DNA from: Hydractinia symbiolongicarpus
Taxonomy: Eukaryota; Cnidaria; Hydrozoa; Anthoathecata; Hydractiniidae
Length of the DNA: 64,000 bases
NCBI RefSeq assembly: GCF_029227915.1
Contig: NC_079882.1
Location: forward strand, 496,001 to 560,000
Reading direction: 5' to 3'
The notes beneath the pieces were generated by a model. The model ran no database searches. It saw only the letters and a list, made by a program, of their open reading frames with translations, and was not told the origin of the DNA. The position numbers were made by a program, and so were the translations under genes. Shown piece after piece: positions 1 through 11,503 of the stretch; positions within the stretch are counted from its first letter, which is position 1; each line of letters begins with the position of its first letter.

Positions 1-608
1 TCGTTCGGGAAATGGGTTTACTCCCTGGGTACTTTCTTTGTATACTTTTGACTATACGGGCCGAGTCCCGGATATACGGGAAATCGCGGGTTTTCGTTTG
101 CCGGCAATTAAACTTCTTTTATTCAGCGTCTCATCAAAAATAAAAACATTTTTGAAAACTACAAGTCTCATGCGTTTTAGTGATGAAAAAATAATTTAAA
201 AAATCGTTCAAGAAATGAGTTTACTCCCTGGGTACTTTCTTTGTAAACTTTTGACTATGCGGGCCGAGTCTGGGATTTATGGGAAATCGCAGGTTTTCGT
301 TTAACGGCAATTAAACTTCTTTTATTCAGCGTCTCATCAAAAATAAAATATTTTTTGAACACTACAAGTCTCATGCGTTTTAGTGATGAAAAAATAATTT
401 AAAAATCGTTCAGGAAATGAGTTTACTCCCTGGGTACTTTCTTTGTATACTTTTGACTATACGGGCCGAGTCCGGGATTTTCGGGAAATCGCGGGTTTTC
501 GTTTTCCGGCGATTAAACTTATTTTATTCAGCGTCTCATAAAAAGTGAAAACATTTTTGAAAACTACAAATCTCATGAGTTTTATTGGTGAAAAAATAAT
601 TTAAAAAA

Positions 609-811
609 TCGTTCGGGAAATGGGTTTACTCCCTGGGTACTTTCTTTGTATACTTTTGACTATACGGGCCGAGTCCGGGATTTACGGGAAATCGCGGGTT
701 TTCGTTTGCTGGCAATTAAACTTCTTTTATTCCGCGTCTCATCAAAAATGAAAACATTTTTGAAAACTACAAATCTCATGCGTTTTAGTGATGAAAAAAT
801 AATTTAAAAAA
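609..811. repeat. Representative 203-bp monomer
   Basis: A full-length monomer used here as a reference, numbered from tcgttc. Positions 1-50 hold the block tttactccctgggtacttt and the palindrome gtatac. Positions 55-110 are the GC-rich core, with most of the CpGs (tacgggccgag, aaatcgcggg, gccgg). Positions 111-180 hold cttcttttattc, gtctcat, the dyad at 134-155, and a second gtctcat at 165-171. Positions 185-203 form an A/T tail around taatttaaaaaa. My eye-built consensus has 35 C, 41 G and 13 CpG in 203 bp, about 37% G+C. The short direct repeats gtctcat (37 bp apart) and tgaaaac (12 bp apart) are the only internal repeats I see, so the monomer is not obviously a dimer of a smaller unit. 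Confidence 0.93.
742..763. repeat. Dyad symmetry in monomer (9-bp stem, 4-nt loop)
   Basis: The arms tcaaaaatg and catttttga are exact reverse complements around a four-A loop. This is monomer position 134-155 and the instance in the representative monomer. The same dyad recurs in many monomers across the array. It is lost where the sequence is aaaaataaattttttttt, common at 1-40 kb, and weakened where it is aaaaatgaaaaatttttt. It could extrude as a cruciform or be a protein-binding palindrome; the sequence alone does not decide. Confidence 0.85.
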
Positions 812-1623
812 TCGTTCAGGAAATGAGTTTACTCCCTGGGTACTTTCTTTGTATACTTTTGACTATACGGGTCGAGTGCGGGATTTACGGGAAATCGCGG
901 GTTTTCCTTTGCCGGCGATTAAACTTCTTTTATTCAGCGTCTCATCAAAAATAAATTTTTTTTTAAAAACTACAAGTTTTATGCGTTTTAGTGATGAAAA
1001 AATAATTTAAAAAATCGTTCAGGAAATGAGTTTACTCCCTGGGTACTTTCTTTGTATACTTTTGACTATACGGGCCGAGTGCGGGATTTACGGGAAATCG
1101 CGGGTTTTCCTTTGCCGGCGATTAAACTTATTTTATTCAGCGTCTAATCAAAAATGAAAACATTTTTGAAAACTAAGAATCTCATGCGTTTTAGTGATGA
1201 AAAAATAATTTAAAAAATCGTTCAGGAAATGAGTTTACTCCCTGGGTACTTTCTTTGTATACTTTTGACTATACGGGCCGAGTCCGGGATTTACGGGAAA
1301 TCGCGGGTTTTCCTTTGCCGGCGATTAAAATTCTTTTATTCAGCGTCTCATCAAAAATAAATTTTTTTTTGAAAACTACAAGTTTCATGCGTTTTAGTGA
1401 TGAAAAAATAATTTAAAAAATCGTTCAGGAAATGAGTTTACTCCCTGGGTACTTTCTTTGTATACTTTTGACTATACGGGCCGAGTCCGGGATTTACAAG
1501 ATATCGCGTGTTTTCGTTTGCCGGCGATTAAACTTCTTTTTTTCAGCGTCTCATCAAAAATGAAAAAGTTTTTGAAAATTACATGTCTCATGCGTTTTAG
1601 TGATGAAAAAATAATTTAAAAAA

Positions 1624-2841
1624 TCGTTCAGGAAATGAGTTTACTCCCTGGGTACTTTCTTTGTATACTTTTAACTATACGGGCCGAGTCCGGAATTTAC
1701 GGGAAATCGCGCGTTTTCGTTTGCCGGCGATTAAACTTCTTTTATTCCGTGTCTCATCAAAAATGAAAACATTTTTTAAAACTACAAGTCTCATGCGTTT
1801 TAATGCTGAAAAAATAATTTAAAAAATCGTTCGGGAAATGAGTTTACTCCCTGGGTACTTTCTTTGTATACTTTTGACTATACGGGCCGAGTCCGGGATT
1901 TACGGGAAATCGCGTGTTTTCGTTTACCGGCGATTAAACCTCTTTTATTCAGCGTCTCATCAAAAATAAAAAATTTTTTGAAAACTAAAAGTCTCATGCG
2001 TTTTAGTGATGAAAAAATAATTTAAAAAATCGTTCGGGAAATGAGTTTACTCCCTGGGTACTTTCTTTGTATACTTTTAACTATACGGGCCGAGTCCGGA
2101 ATTTACGGGAAATCGCGCGTTTTCGTTTGCCGGCGATTAAACTTCTTTTATTCCGTGTCTCATCAAAAATGAAAACATTTTTTAAAACTACAAGTCTCAT
2201 GCGTTTTAATGCTGAAAAAATAATTTAAAAAATCGTTCGGGAAATGAGTTTACTCCCTGGGTACTTTCTTTGTATACTTTTGACTATACGGGCCGAGTCC
2301 GGGATTTACGGGAAATCGCGTGTTTTCGTTTACCGGCGATTAAACCTCTTTTATTCAGCGTCTCATCAAAAATAAAAAAATTTTTGAAAACTAAAAGTCT
2401 CATGCGTTTTAGTGATGAAAAAATAATTTAAAAAATCGTTCGGGAAATGAGTTTACTCCCTGGGTACTTTCTTTGTATACTTTTAACTATACGGGCCGAG
2501 TCCGGAATTTACGGGAAATCGCGCGTTTTCGTTTGCCGGCGATTAAACTTCTTTTATTCCGTGTCTCATCAAAAATGAAAACATTTTTTAAAACTACAAG
2601 TCTCATGCGTTTTAATGCTGAAAAAATAATTTAAAAAATCGTTCGGGAAATGAGTTTACTCCCTGGGTACTTTCTTTGTATACTTTTGACTATACGGGCC
2701 GAGTCCGGGATTTACGGGAAATCGCGTGTTTTCGTTTACCGGCGATTAAACCTCTTTTATTCAGCGTCTCATCAAAAATAAAAAATTTTTTGAAAACTAC
2801 AAGTCTCATGCGTTTTATTGATGAAAAAATAATTTAAAAAA
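1624..2841. repeat. Dimeric HOR, three copies of 406 bp
   Basis: Three tandem dimers at 1624-2029, 2030-2435 and 2436-2841. The first monomer of each pair has ttttaactatac, ccggaatttac and cgcgcgttttc, and ends gttttaatgctg. The second has cgtgttttcgtttaccgg, attaaacctc and aaaaataaaaaa, and ends agtgatg (attgatg in the last). A fourth, slightly different dimer lies at 4466-4871. Confidence 0.88.
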
Positions 2842-3044
2842 TCGTTCGGGAAATGAGTTTACTCCCTGGGTACTTTCTGTGTATACTTTTGACTATACGG
2901 GCCGAGTCCGGGATTTTCGGGAAATCGCTGGTTTTCGTTTTCCGGCGATTAAACTTATTTTATTCAGCGTCTCATCAAAAATGAAAACATTTTTGAAAAC
3001 TACAAGTCTCATGCGTTTTAGTGATGAAAAAATAATTTAAAAAA

Positions 3045-3856
3045 TCGTTTGGGAAATGCGTTTACTCCCTGGGTACTTTCTTTGTATACTTTTGACTATA
3101 CGGGCCGAGTCCGGGATTTTCGGGAAATCGCGGGTTTTCGTTTTCCGGCGATTAAACTAATTTTATTCAGCGTCTCATAAAAAATGAAAACATTTTTGAA
3201 AACTACAAATCTCATGAGTTTTATTGGTGAAAAAATAATTTAAAAAATCGTTCGGGAAATGGGTTTACTCCCTGGGTACTTTCTTTGTATACTTTTGACT
3301 ATACGGGCCGAGTCCGGGATTTACGGGAAATCGCGGGTTTTCGTTTGCCGGCAATTAAACTTCTTTTATTCCGCGTCTCATCAAAAATGAAAACATTTTT
3401 GAAAACTACAAGTCTCATGCGTTTTAGTGATAAAAAAATAATTTAAAAAATCGTTTGGGAAATGCGTTTACTCCCTGGGTACTTTCTTTGTATACTTTTG
3501 ACTATACGGGCCGAGTCCGGGATTTTCGGGAAATCGCGGGTTTTCGTTTTCCGGCGATTAAACTAATTTTATTCAGCGTCTCATAAAAAATGAAAACATT
3601 TTTGAAAACTACAAATCTCATGAGTTTTATTGGTGAAAAAATAATTTAAAAAATCGTTCGGGAAATGGGTTTACTCCCTGGGTACTTTCTTTGTATACTT
3701 TTGACTATACGGGCCGAGTCCGGGATTTACGGGAAATCGCGGGTTTTCGTTTGCCGGCAATTAAACTTCTTTTATTCCGCGTCTCATCAAAAATGAAAAC
3801 ATTTTTGAAAACTACAAATCTCATGCGTTTTAGTGATGAAAAAATAATTTAAAAAA
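3045..3856. repeat. Dimer repeated at 406-bp spacing
   Basis: Monomers starting tcgtttgggaaatgcg at 3045 and 3451 are 406 bp apart. Each is followed by a monomer starting tcgttcgggaaatggg (3248, 3654). The two dimers are nearly identical. The second overlaps the start of the duplicated block at 3654. Confidence 0.8.
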
Positions 3857-4465
3857 TCGTTCAGGAAATGAGTTTACTCCCTGGGTACTTTCTTTGTATA
3901 CTTTTGACTATACGGGCCGAGTGCGGGATTTACGGGAAATCGCGGGTTTTCCTTTGCCGGCGATTAAACTTCTTTTATTCAGCGTCTCATCAAAAATAAA
4001 TTTTTTTTAAAAAACTACAAGTCTTATGCGTTTTAGTGATGAAAAAATAATTTAAAAAATCGTTCAGGAAATGAGTTTACTCCCTGGGTACTTTCTTTGT
4101 ATACTTTTGACTATACGGGCCGAGTGCGGGATTTACGGGAAATCGCGGGTTTTCCTTTGCCGGCGATTAAACTTCTTTTATTCAGCGTCTCATCAAAAAT
4201 AACTTTTTTTTGAAAACTACAAGTCTTATGCGTTTTAGTGATAAAAAAAATAATTTAAAAAATTGTTCAGGAAATGAGTTTACTCCCTGGGTACTTTCTT
4301 TGTATACTTTTGACTATACGGACCGAGTCCGGGATTTACGAGATATGGCGTGTTTTCGTTTGCCGGCGATTAAACTTCTTTTTTTCAGCGTCTCATCAAA
4401 AATGAAAAAGTTTTTGAAAATTACATGTCTCATGCGTTTTAGTGATGAAAAAATAATTTAAAAAA
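3654..4465. repeat. Four-monomer block, copy 2 of 609-1623
   Basis: Corresponds to 609-1623 with one internal monomer missing (monomers at 3654, 3857, 4060, 4263). It is followed at 4466-4871 by a dimer like those at 1624-2841, so the duplication continues past this block. Confidence 0.8.
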
Positions 4466-5886
4466 TCGTTCAGGAAATGAGTTTACTCCCTGGGTACTTT
4501 CTTTGTATACTTTTAACTATACGGGCCGAGTCCGGAATTTACGGGAAATCGCGGGTTTTCCTTTGCCGGCGATTAAACCTCTTTTATTCAGCGTCTCATC
4601 AAAAATGAAAACATTTTTTAAAACTACAAGTCTCATGCGTTTTAATGCTGAAAAAATAATTTAAAAAATCGTTCGGGAAATGAGTTTACTCCCTGGGTAC
4701 TTTCTTTGTATACTTTTGACTATACGGGCCGAGTCCGGGATTTACGGGAAATCGCGTGTTTTCGTTTACCGGCGATTAAACCTCTTTTATTCAGCGTCTC
4801 ATCAAAAATGAAAAAATTTTTGAAAACTACAAGTATCATGCGTTTTAATGATGAAAAAATAATTTAAAAAATCGTTCGGGAAATGAGTTTACTCCCTGGG
4901 TACTTTCTTTGTATACTTTTGACTATACGGGCCGAGTCCGGGATTTTCGGGAAATCGCGGGTTTTCGTTTTCCGGCGATTAAACTTATTTTATTCAGCGT
5001 CTCATCAAAAATGAAAACATTTTTGAAAACTACAAGTCTCATGCGTTTTAGTGATGAAAAAATAATTTAAAAAATCGTTCGGGAAATGAGTTTACTCCTT
5101 GGGTACCTTCTTTGTATACTTTTGACTATACGGGCCGAGTCCGGGATTTTCGGGAAATCGCGGGTTTTCGTTTTCCGGCGATTAAACTTATTTTATTCAG
5201 CGTCTCATAAAAAATGAAAACATTTTTGAAAACTACAAATCTCATGAGTTTTATTGGTGAAATGATAATTTAAAAAATCGTTCGGGAAATGGGTTTACTC
5301 CCTGGGTACTTTCTTTGTATACTTTTGACTATACGGGCCGAGTCCCGGATTTACTGGAAATCGCGGGTTTTCGTTTGCCGGCAATTAAACTTCTTTTATT
5401 CAGCGTCTCATCAAAAGTAAAAACATTTTTGAAAACTATAAGTCTCATGCATTTTAGTGATAACAAAATACTTTAAAAAATCGTTCGGGAAATGAGTTTA
5501 CTCCCTGCGTACTTTCTCTGTATACTTTTGACTATATGAGGCGAGTCCGGGATTTGCGGGAAATCGCTCGTTTTCGTTTGCCGGCGATTAAACTTATTTT
5601 ATTCAGCGTCTCATAAAAAATGAAAACAATTTTAAAAACTACAAGTCTCATGCGTTTTACTGGTGAAAAAATAATTTAAAAAATCGTTCTGGAAATGGGT
5701 TTACTCCCTGGGTACTTTCTTTGTATACTTTTGACTATACGGGCCGAGTCCAGGATTTACGGGAAATCGCGGGTTTTCGTTTGCCGGCAATTAAACTTCT
5801 TTTATTCAGCGTCTCATCAAAAATGAAAACATTTTTGAAAACTACAAATCTCATGCGTTTTAGTGATGAAAAAATAATTTAAAAAA

Positions 5887-8119
5887 TCGTTCAGGAAATG
5901 AGTTTACTCCCTGGGTACTTTCTTTGTATACTTTTGACTATACGGGCCGAGTCCGGGATTTACGGGAAATTGCGGGTTTTTCTTTGCCGGCGATTAAACT
6001 TCTTTTATTCAGCGTCTCATCAAAAATAAATTTTTTTTTGAAAACTACAAGTCTTATGCGTTTTAGTGATGAAAAAATAATTTAAAAAATCGTTCAGGAA
6101 ATGAGTTTACTCCCTGGGTACTTTCTTTGTATACTTTTGAATATACGGGCCGAGTGCGAGATTTACGAGATATCGCGTGTTTTCGTTTGCCGGCGATTAA
6201 ACTTCTTTTTTTCACCTTCTCATCAAAAATGAAAACATTTTTGAAAACTACAAATCTCATGCGTTTTATTGGTGAAAAAATAATTTAAAAAATCGTTCGG
6301 GAAATGGGTTTACTCCCTGGGTACTTTCTTTGTATACTTTTGACTATAAGGGCCGAGTCCCGAATTTACGGGAAATCGCGGGTTTTCGTTTGCCGGCAAT
6401 TAAACTTCTTTTATTCAGCGTCTCATCAAAAATAAAAACATTTTTGAAAACTATAAGTCTCATGCGTTTTAGTGATGACAAAATACTTTAAAAAATCGTT
6501 CGGGAAATGAGTTTACTCCCTGGGTACTTTCTTTGTATACTTTTGACTACACGGGCCGAGTACGGGATTTACAAGAAATCGCGTGTTTTCGTTTGCCGGC
6601 GATTAAACTTCCTTTTTTCAGCGTCTCATCAAAAATGAAAAAAATTTTGAAAATTACAAGTCTCATGCGTTTTACTGGTGAAAAAATAATTTTAAAAATC
6701 GTTCTGGAAATGGGTTTACTCCCTGGGTACTTTCTTTGTATACTTTTGACTATACGGGCCGAGTCCGGGATTTACGGGAAATCGCGGGTTTTCGTTTGCC
6801 GGCAATTAAACTTCTTTTATTCAGCGTCTCATCAAAAATGAAAACATTTTTGAAAACTACAAATCTCATGCGTTTTAGTGATGAAAAAATGATTTAAAAA
6901 ATCGTTCTGGAAATGGGTTTACTCCCTGGGTACTTTCTTTGTATACTTTTGACTATACGGGCCGAGTCCGGGATTTACGGGAAATCGCGGGTTTTCGTTT
7001 GCCGCCAATTGAACTTCTTTTATTCAGCGTCTCATCAAAAATGAAAACATTTTTGAAAACTACAAATCTCATGCGTTTTAGTGATGAAAAAATAATTTAA
7101 AAAATCGTTCAGGAAATGAGTTTACTCCCTGGGTACTTTCTTTGTATACTTTTGACTATACGGGCCGAGTCCGGGATTTACGGGAAATCGCGGGTTTTCC
7201 TTTGCCGGCGATTAAACTTCTTTTATTCAGCGTCTCATCAAAAATAAATTTTTTTTTGAAAACTACAAGTCTTATGCGTTTTAGTGATGAAAAAATAATT
7301 TAAAAAATCGTTCAGGAAATGAGTTTACTCCCTGGGTACTTTCTTTGTATACTTTTGACTATACGGGCCGAGTCCGGGATTTACGAGATATCGCGTGTTT
7401 TCGTTTGCCGACGATTAAACTTCTTTTTTTCAGCGTCTCATCAAAAATGAAAACATTTTTGAAAACTACAAATCTCATGCGTTTTATTGGTGAAAAAATA
7501 ATTTAAAAAATCGTTCGGGAAATGGGTTTACTCCCTGGGTACTTTCTTTGTATACTTTTGACTATACGGGCCGAGTCCCGGATTTACGGGAAATCGCGGG
7601 TTTTCGTTTGCAGGTAATTAAACTTCTTTTATTCAGCGTCTTATCAAAAATAAAAACATTTTTTAAAACTATAAGTCTCATGCGTTTTAGTGATGACAAA
7701 ATACTTTAGAAAATCGTTCGGGAAATGAGTTTACTTCCTGGGTACTTCCTTTGTATACTTTTGACTATACGGGCCGAGTACGGGATTTACAAAAAATCGC
7801 GTGTTTTCGTTTGCCGTCGATTAAACTTCCTTTTTTCAGCGTCTCATCAAAAATGAAAAAAATTTTGAAAATTACAAGTCTCATGCGTTTTAGTGCTGAA
7901 AAAATAATTTAAAAAATCGTTCGGGAAATGAGTTTACTCCCTGGGTACTTTCTTTGTGTACTTTTGACTATACGGGCCGACTCCGGGGTTTACGGGAAAT
8001 TGCGGGTTTTCGTTTGCCGGCGATTAAACTTCTTTTATTCAGTGTCTCATCAAAAATGAAAACATTTTTTAAAACTACAAGTCTCATGCGTTTTAGTGCT
8101 GAAAAAATAATTTAAAAAA
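5887..8119. repeat. Six-monomer shift duplication (1,218 bp)
   Basis: Monomers from 5887 match those from 7105 at an offset of 1,218 bp (6 x 203). Landmarks are gtcttatgcg at 6051 and 7269, and the unusual cttccttttttcag with gagtacgggatttac in the monomers at 6496 and 7714. The monomers at 6699 and 6902 are also near copies of each other, a single-monomer duplication. Confidence 0.78.
7186..7213. repeat. Second imperfect hairpin in GC-rich core
   Basis: The arms aatcgc and gcgatt pair perfectly. Inside them, after a single G/G mismatch, gg pairs with cc, leaving a ten-base loop. This is monomer position 82-109. It is present in monomers with ccggcgatta and broken in those with ccggcaatta. 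It lies about 25 bp before the 134-155 dyad. Confidence 0.65.
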
Positions 8120-9742
8120 TCGTTCGGGAAATGAGTTTACTCCCTGGGTACTTTCTCTGTATACTTTTGACTATACGGGCCGAGTCCGGGATTTGCGGGA
8201 AATCGCGGGTTTTCGTTTGCCGGCCATTAAACTTATTTTATTCAGCGTCTCATAAAAAATGAAAATATTTTTGAAAACTACAAGTCTCATGCGTTTTACT
8301 GGGAAAAAATAATTTAAAAAATCGTTCCGGAAATGGGTTTACTCCCTGGGTACTTTCTTTATATACTTTTGACTATAGGGGCCGAGTCCAGGATTTACGG
8401 GAAATCGCGGGTTTTCGTTTGCCGGCAATTAAACTTCTTTTATTCAGCGTCTCATCAAAAATGAAAACATTTTTGAAAACTACAAGTCTCATGCGTTGTA
8501 GTGATGAAAAAAAAATTTAAAAAATCGTTCAGGAAATGAGTTTACTCCCTGGGTACTTTCTTTGTATACTTTTAACTATACGGGCCGAGTCCGGGATTTA
8601 CGGGAAATCGTGGGTTTTCCTTTGCCGGCGATTAAACCTCTTTTATTCAGCGTCTCATCAAAAATGAAATTTTTTTTCAAAACTTCAAGTCTCATGCGTT
8701 TTAGTGATGAAAAAATAATTTAAAAAATCGTTCGGGAAATGAGTTAACTCCCTGGGTACTTTCTCTGTATACTTTTGACTATACGGGCCGAGTCCGGGAT
8801 TTGCGGGAAATCGCGGGTTTTCGTTTGCCGGCGATTAAACTTATTTTATTCAGCGTCTCATAAAAAATGAAAGCAATTTTGAAAACTACAAGTCTCATGC
8901 GTTTTACTGGTTAAAAAATAATTTAAAAAATCGTTCCGGGAATGGGTTTACTCCCTGGGTACTTTCTTTGTATACTTTTGACTATACGGGCAGAGTCCGG
9001 GATTTACGGGAAATCGCGGGTTTTCGTTTGCCGGCAATTAAACTTCTTTTATTCAGCGTCTCATCAAAAATGAAAACATTTTTGAAAACTACAAGTCTCA
9101 TGCGTTGTAGTGATGAAAAAAAAATTTAAAAAATCGTTCAGGAAATGAGTTTACTCCCTGGGTACTTTCTTTGTATACTTTTAACTATACGGGCCGAGTC
9201 CGGGATTTACGGGAAATCGTGGGTTTTCCTTTGCCGGCGATTAAACCTCTTTTATTCAGCGTCTCATCAAAAATGAAATTTTTTTTCAAAACTACAAGTC
9301 TCATGCGTTTTAGTGATGAAAAAATAATTTAAAAAATCGTTCGGGAAATGAGTTAACTCCCTGGGTACTTTCTCTGTATACTTTTGACTATACGGGCCGA
9401 GTCCGGGATTTGCGGGAAATCGCGGGTTTTCGTTTGCCGGCGATTAAACTTATTTTATTTAGCGTCTCATAAAAAATGAAAACAATTTTGAAAACTACAA
9501 GTCTCATGCGTTTTACTGGTTAAAAAATAATTTAAAAAATCGTTCCGGGAATGGGTTTACTCCCTGGGTACTTTCTTTGTATACTTTTGACTATACGGGC
9601 AGAGTCCGGGATTTACGGGAAATGGCGGGTTTTCGTTTGCCGGCAATTAAACTTCTTTTATTCAGCGTCTCATCAAAAATGAAAACATTTTTGAAAACTA
9701 CAAATCTCTTGCGTTTTAGTGATGAAAAAATAATTTAAAAAA
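8120..9742. repeat. Trimeric HOR, 609 bp
   Basis: Trimers at 8120-8727 (608 bp, one monomer is 202 bp) and 8728-9336, then two monomers of a third at 9337-9742. Landmarks are the rare gttgtagtgatg at 8495 and 9104, gagttaactcc in the first monomer of the second and third units, and ccggaa or ccggga in the second monomers. The third unit is cut where the 188-bp monomer begins. Confidence 0.85.
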
Positions 9743-9930
9743 TCGTTCAGGAAATGAGTTTACTCCGTATACTTTCGACTATACGGGCCGAGTCCGGGAT
9801 TTACGGGAAATCGCGGGTTTTCCTTTGCCGGCGATTAAACTTCTTTTATTCAGCGTCTCATCAAAAATAAATTTTTTTTTGAAAACTACAAGTCTCATGC
9901 GTTTTAGTGATGAAGAAATAAATTAAAAAA
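9743..9930. repeat. 188-bp shortened monomer, copy 1
   Basis: Fifteen bases of the ctgggtactttcttt block are missing, so tttactcc runs straight into gtatactttcgac. Later in the monomer aagaaataaatt replaces the usual aaaaaataattt. This copy is not preceded by a 152-bp monomer, unlike the other three. Confidence 0.9.
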
Positions 9931-11351
9931 TCGTTCAGGAAATGAGTTTACTTCCTGGGTACTTTCTTTGTATACTTTTGACTATACGGGCCGAGTCCGG
10001 GATTTACGAGATATCGAGTGTTTTCGTTTGCCGGCGATTAAACTTCTTTTTTTCAGCGTCTCATCAAAAATGAAAAAGTTTTTGAAAATTACATGTCTCA
10101 GGCGTTTTAGTGCTGAAAAAATAATTTAAAAAATCGTTCGGGAAATGAGTTTACTCCCTGGGTACTTTCTTTGTGTTCTTTTGACTATACGGGCCGAGTC
10201 CGGGATTTACGGGAAATCGCGGGTTTTCCTTTGCCGGGAATTAAACTTCTTTTATTCAGCGTCTCATCAAAAATGAAAACATTTTTGAAAACTACAAATC
10301 TCATGCGTTTTAGTGATGAAAAAATAATTTAAAAAATCGTTCAGGAAATGAGTTTACTCCCTGGGTACTTTCTTTGTATACTTTTGACTATACGGGCCGA
10401 GTCAGGGATTTACGAGATATCGCGTGTTTTCGTTTGCCGGCGATTCAACATCTTTTTTTAAGCGTCTCATCAAAAATGAAAAAGTTTTTGAAAATTACAT
10501 GTCTCATGCGTTTTAGTGCTGAAAAAATAATTTAAAAAATCGTTCAGGAAATGCGTTTACTTCCTGGGTACTTTCTTTGTATACTTTTGACTATACGGGC
10601 CGAGTCAGGGATTTACGAGATATCGCGTGTTTTCGTTTGCCGGCGATTCAACATCTTTTTTTAAGCGTCTCATCAAAAATGAAAAAGTTTTTGAAAATTA
10701 CATGTCTCATGCGTTTTAGTGCTGAAAAAATAATTTAAAAAATCGTTCGGGAAATGAGTTTACTCCCTGGGTACTTTCTTTGTGTACTTTTGACTATACG
10801 GGCCGACTCCGGGATTTACGGGAAATCGCGGGTTTTCGTTTGCCGGCAATTAAACTTCTTCTATTCCGTGTCTCATCAAAAATGAAAACATTTTTTAAAA
10901 CTACAAGTCTCATGCGTTTTAATGCTGAAAGAATAATTTAAAAAATCGTTCGGGAAATGAGTTTACTCCCTGGGTACTTTCTTTGTATACTTTTGACTAT
11001 ACGGGCCGAGTCCGGGATTTACGGGAAATCGCGTGTTTTCGTTTACCGGCGATTAAACCTCTTTTATTCAGCGTCTCATCAAAAATGAAAAATTTTTTGA
11101 AAACTACAAGTCTCATGCGTTTTAGTGATGAAAAAATAATTTAAAAAATCGTTCGGGAAATGACTTTACTCCCTGGGTACTTTCTTTGTATACTTTTGAC
11201 TATACGGGCCGAGTCAGGGATTTTCGGGAAATCGCGGGTTTTCGTTTTCCGGCGATTAAACTTATTTTATTCAGCGTCTCATAAAAAATGAAAACATTTT
11301 TGAAAACTACAAATCTCATGAGTTTTATTGGCGAAAAAATAATTTTAAAAA

Positions 11352-11503
11352 TCGTTCGGGAAATGGGTTTACTTCCTGGGTACTTTCTTTGTATACTTTT
11401 GACTATACGTCTCATCAAATCTTCAGCGTCTCATCAAAAATGAAAACATTTTTGAAAACTACAAATCTCTTGCGTTTTAGTGATGAAAAAATAATTTAAA
11501 AAA
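11352..11503. repeat. 152-bp shortened monomer, copy 1
   Basis: The monomer is normal up to gactatacg. It then jumps to tctcatcaaatctt and resumes at cagcgtctcatcaaaaatg. Compared with a full monomer, 65 bases of the GC-rich core are replaced by 14 bases that partly repeat the gtctcatcaaa found just downstream. The core hairpin and most CpGs are lost; the 134-155 dyad is kept. It is preceded by a monomer ending ttggcg and aattttaaaaa. Confidence 0.92.

Larger units (their letters stand above)
609..1623. repeat. Five-monomer block, copy 1
   Basis: Monomers at 609, 812, 1015, 1218 and 1421. The first ones match the block at 3654 at an offset of exactly 3,045 bp (15 monomers). Landmarks are gtgcggg at 876 and 3921. 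Later landmarks such as acatgtctcatgcg at 1581 and 4423 are offset by 2,842 bp (14 monomers). Copy 1 therefore has one monomer more than copy 2. Confidence 0.8.
1..8119. repeat. Left block: low-order repeats of the satellite
   Basis: About 40 full-length monomers with no long-range unit running throughout. Local repeats are described separately: a duplicated block (609-1623 and 3654-4465), three 406-bp dimers (1624-2841) and a six-monomer shift (5887-8119). Recognisable monomer types include one with gtgcggg and ataaattttttttt, one with acgagatatcgcgtg, and one with ctcatgagttttattggtg. Most monomers are 203 bp; the one starting at 406 follows a 202-bp monomer. No gene or other feature is visible. 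Confidence 0.85.

Noticed and set aside
6533-6841. Longest open frame, 102 codons
   Set aside because: It crosses two monomers only because aattttaaaaa here has one base changed from the usual stop-containing aatttaaaaaa. A chance read-through of satellite DNA.
11200-11418. Repeated 72-codon reading frame on the minus strand (also at 12773, 13925, 16107, 18273)
   Set aside because: It spans the junction of a full monomer and the 152-bp monomer, so it repeats only because the satellite does. It has no ribosome binding site, no known domain and no sign of protein-level conservation.
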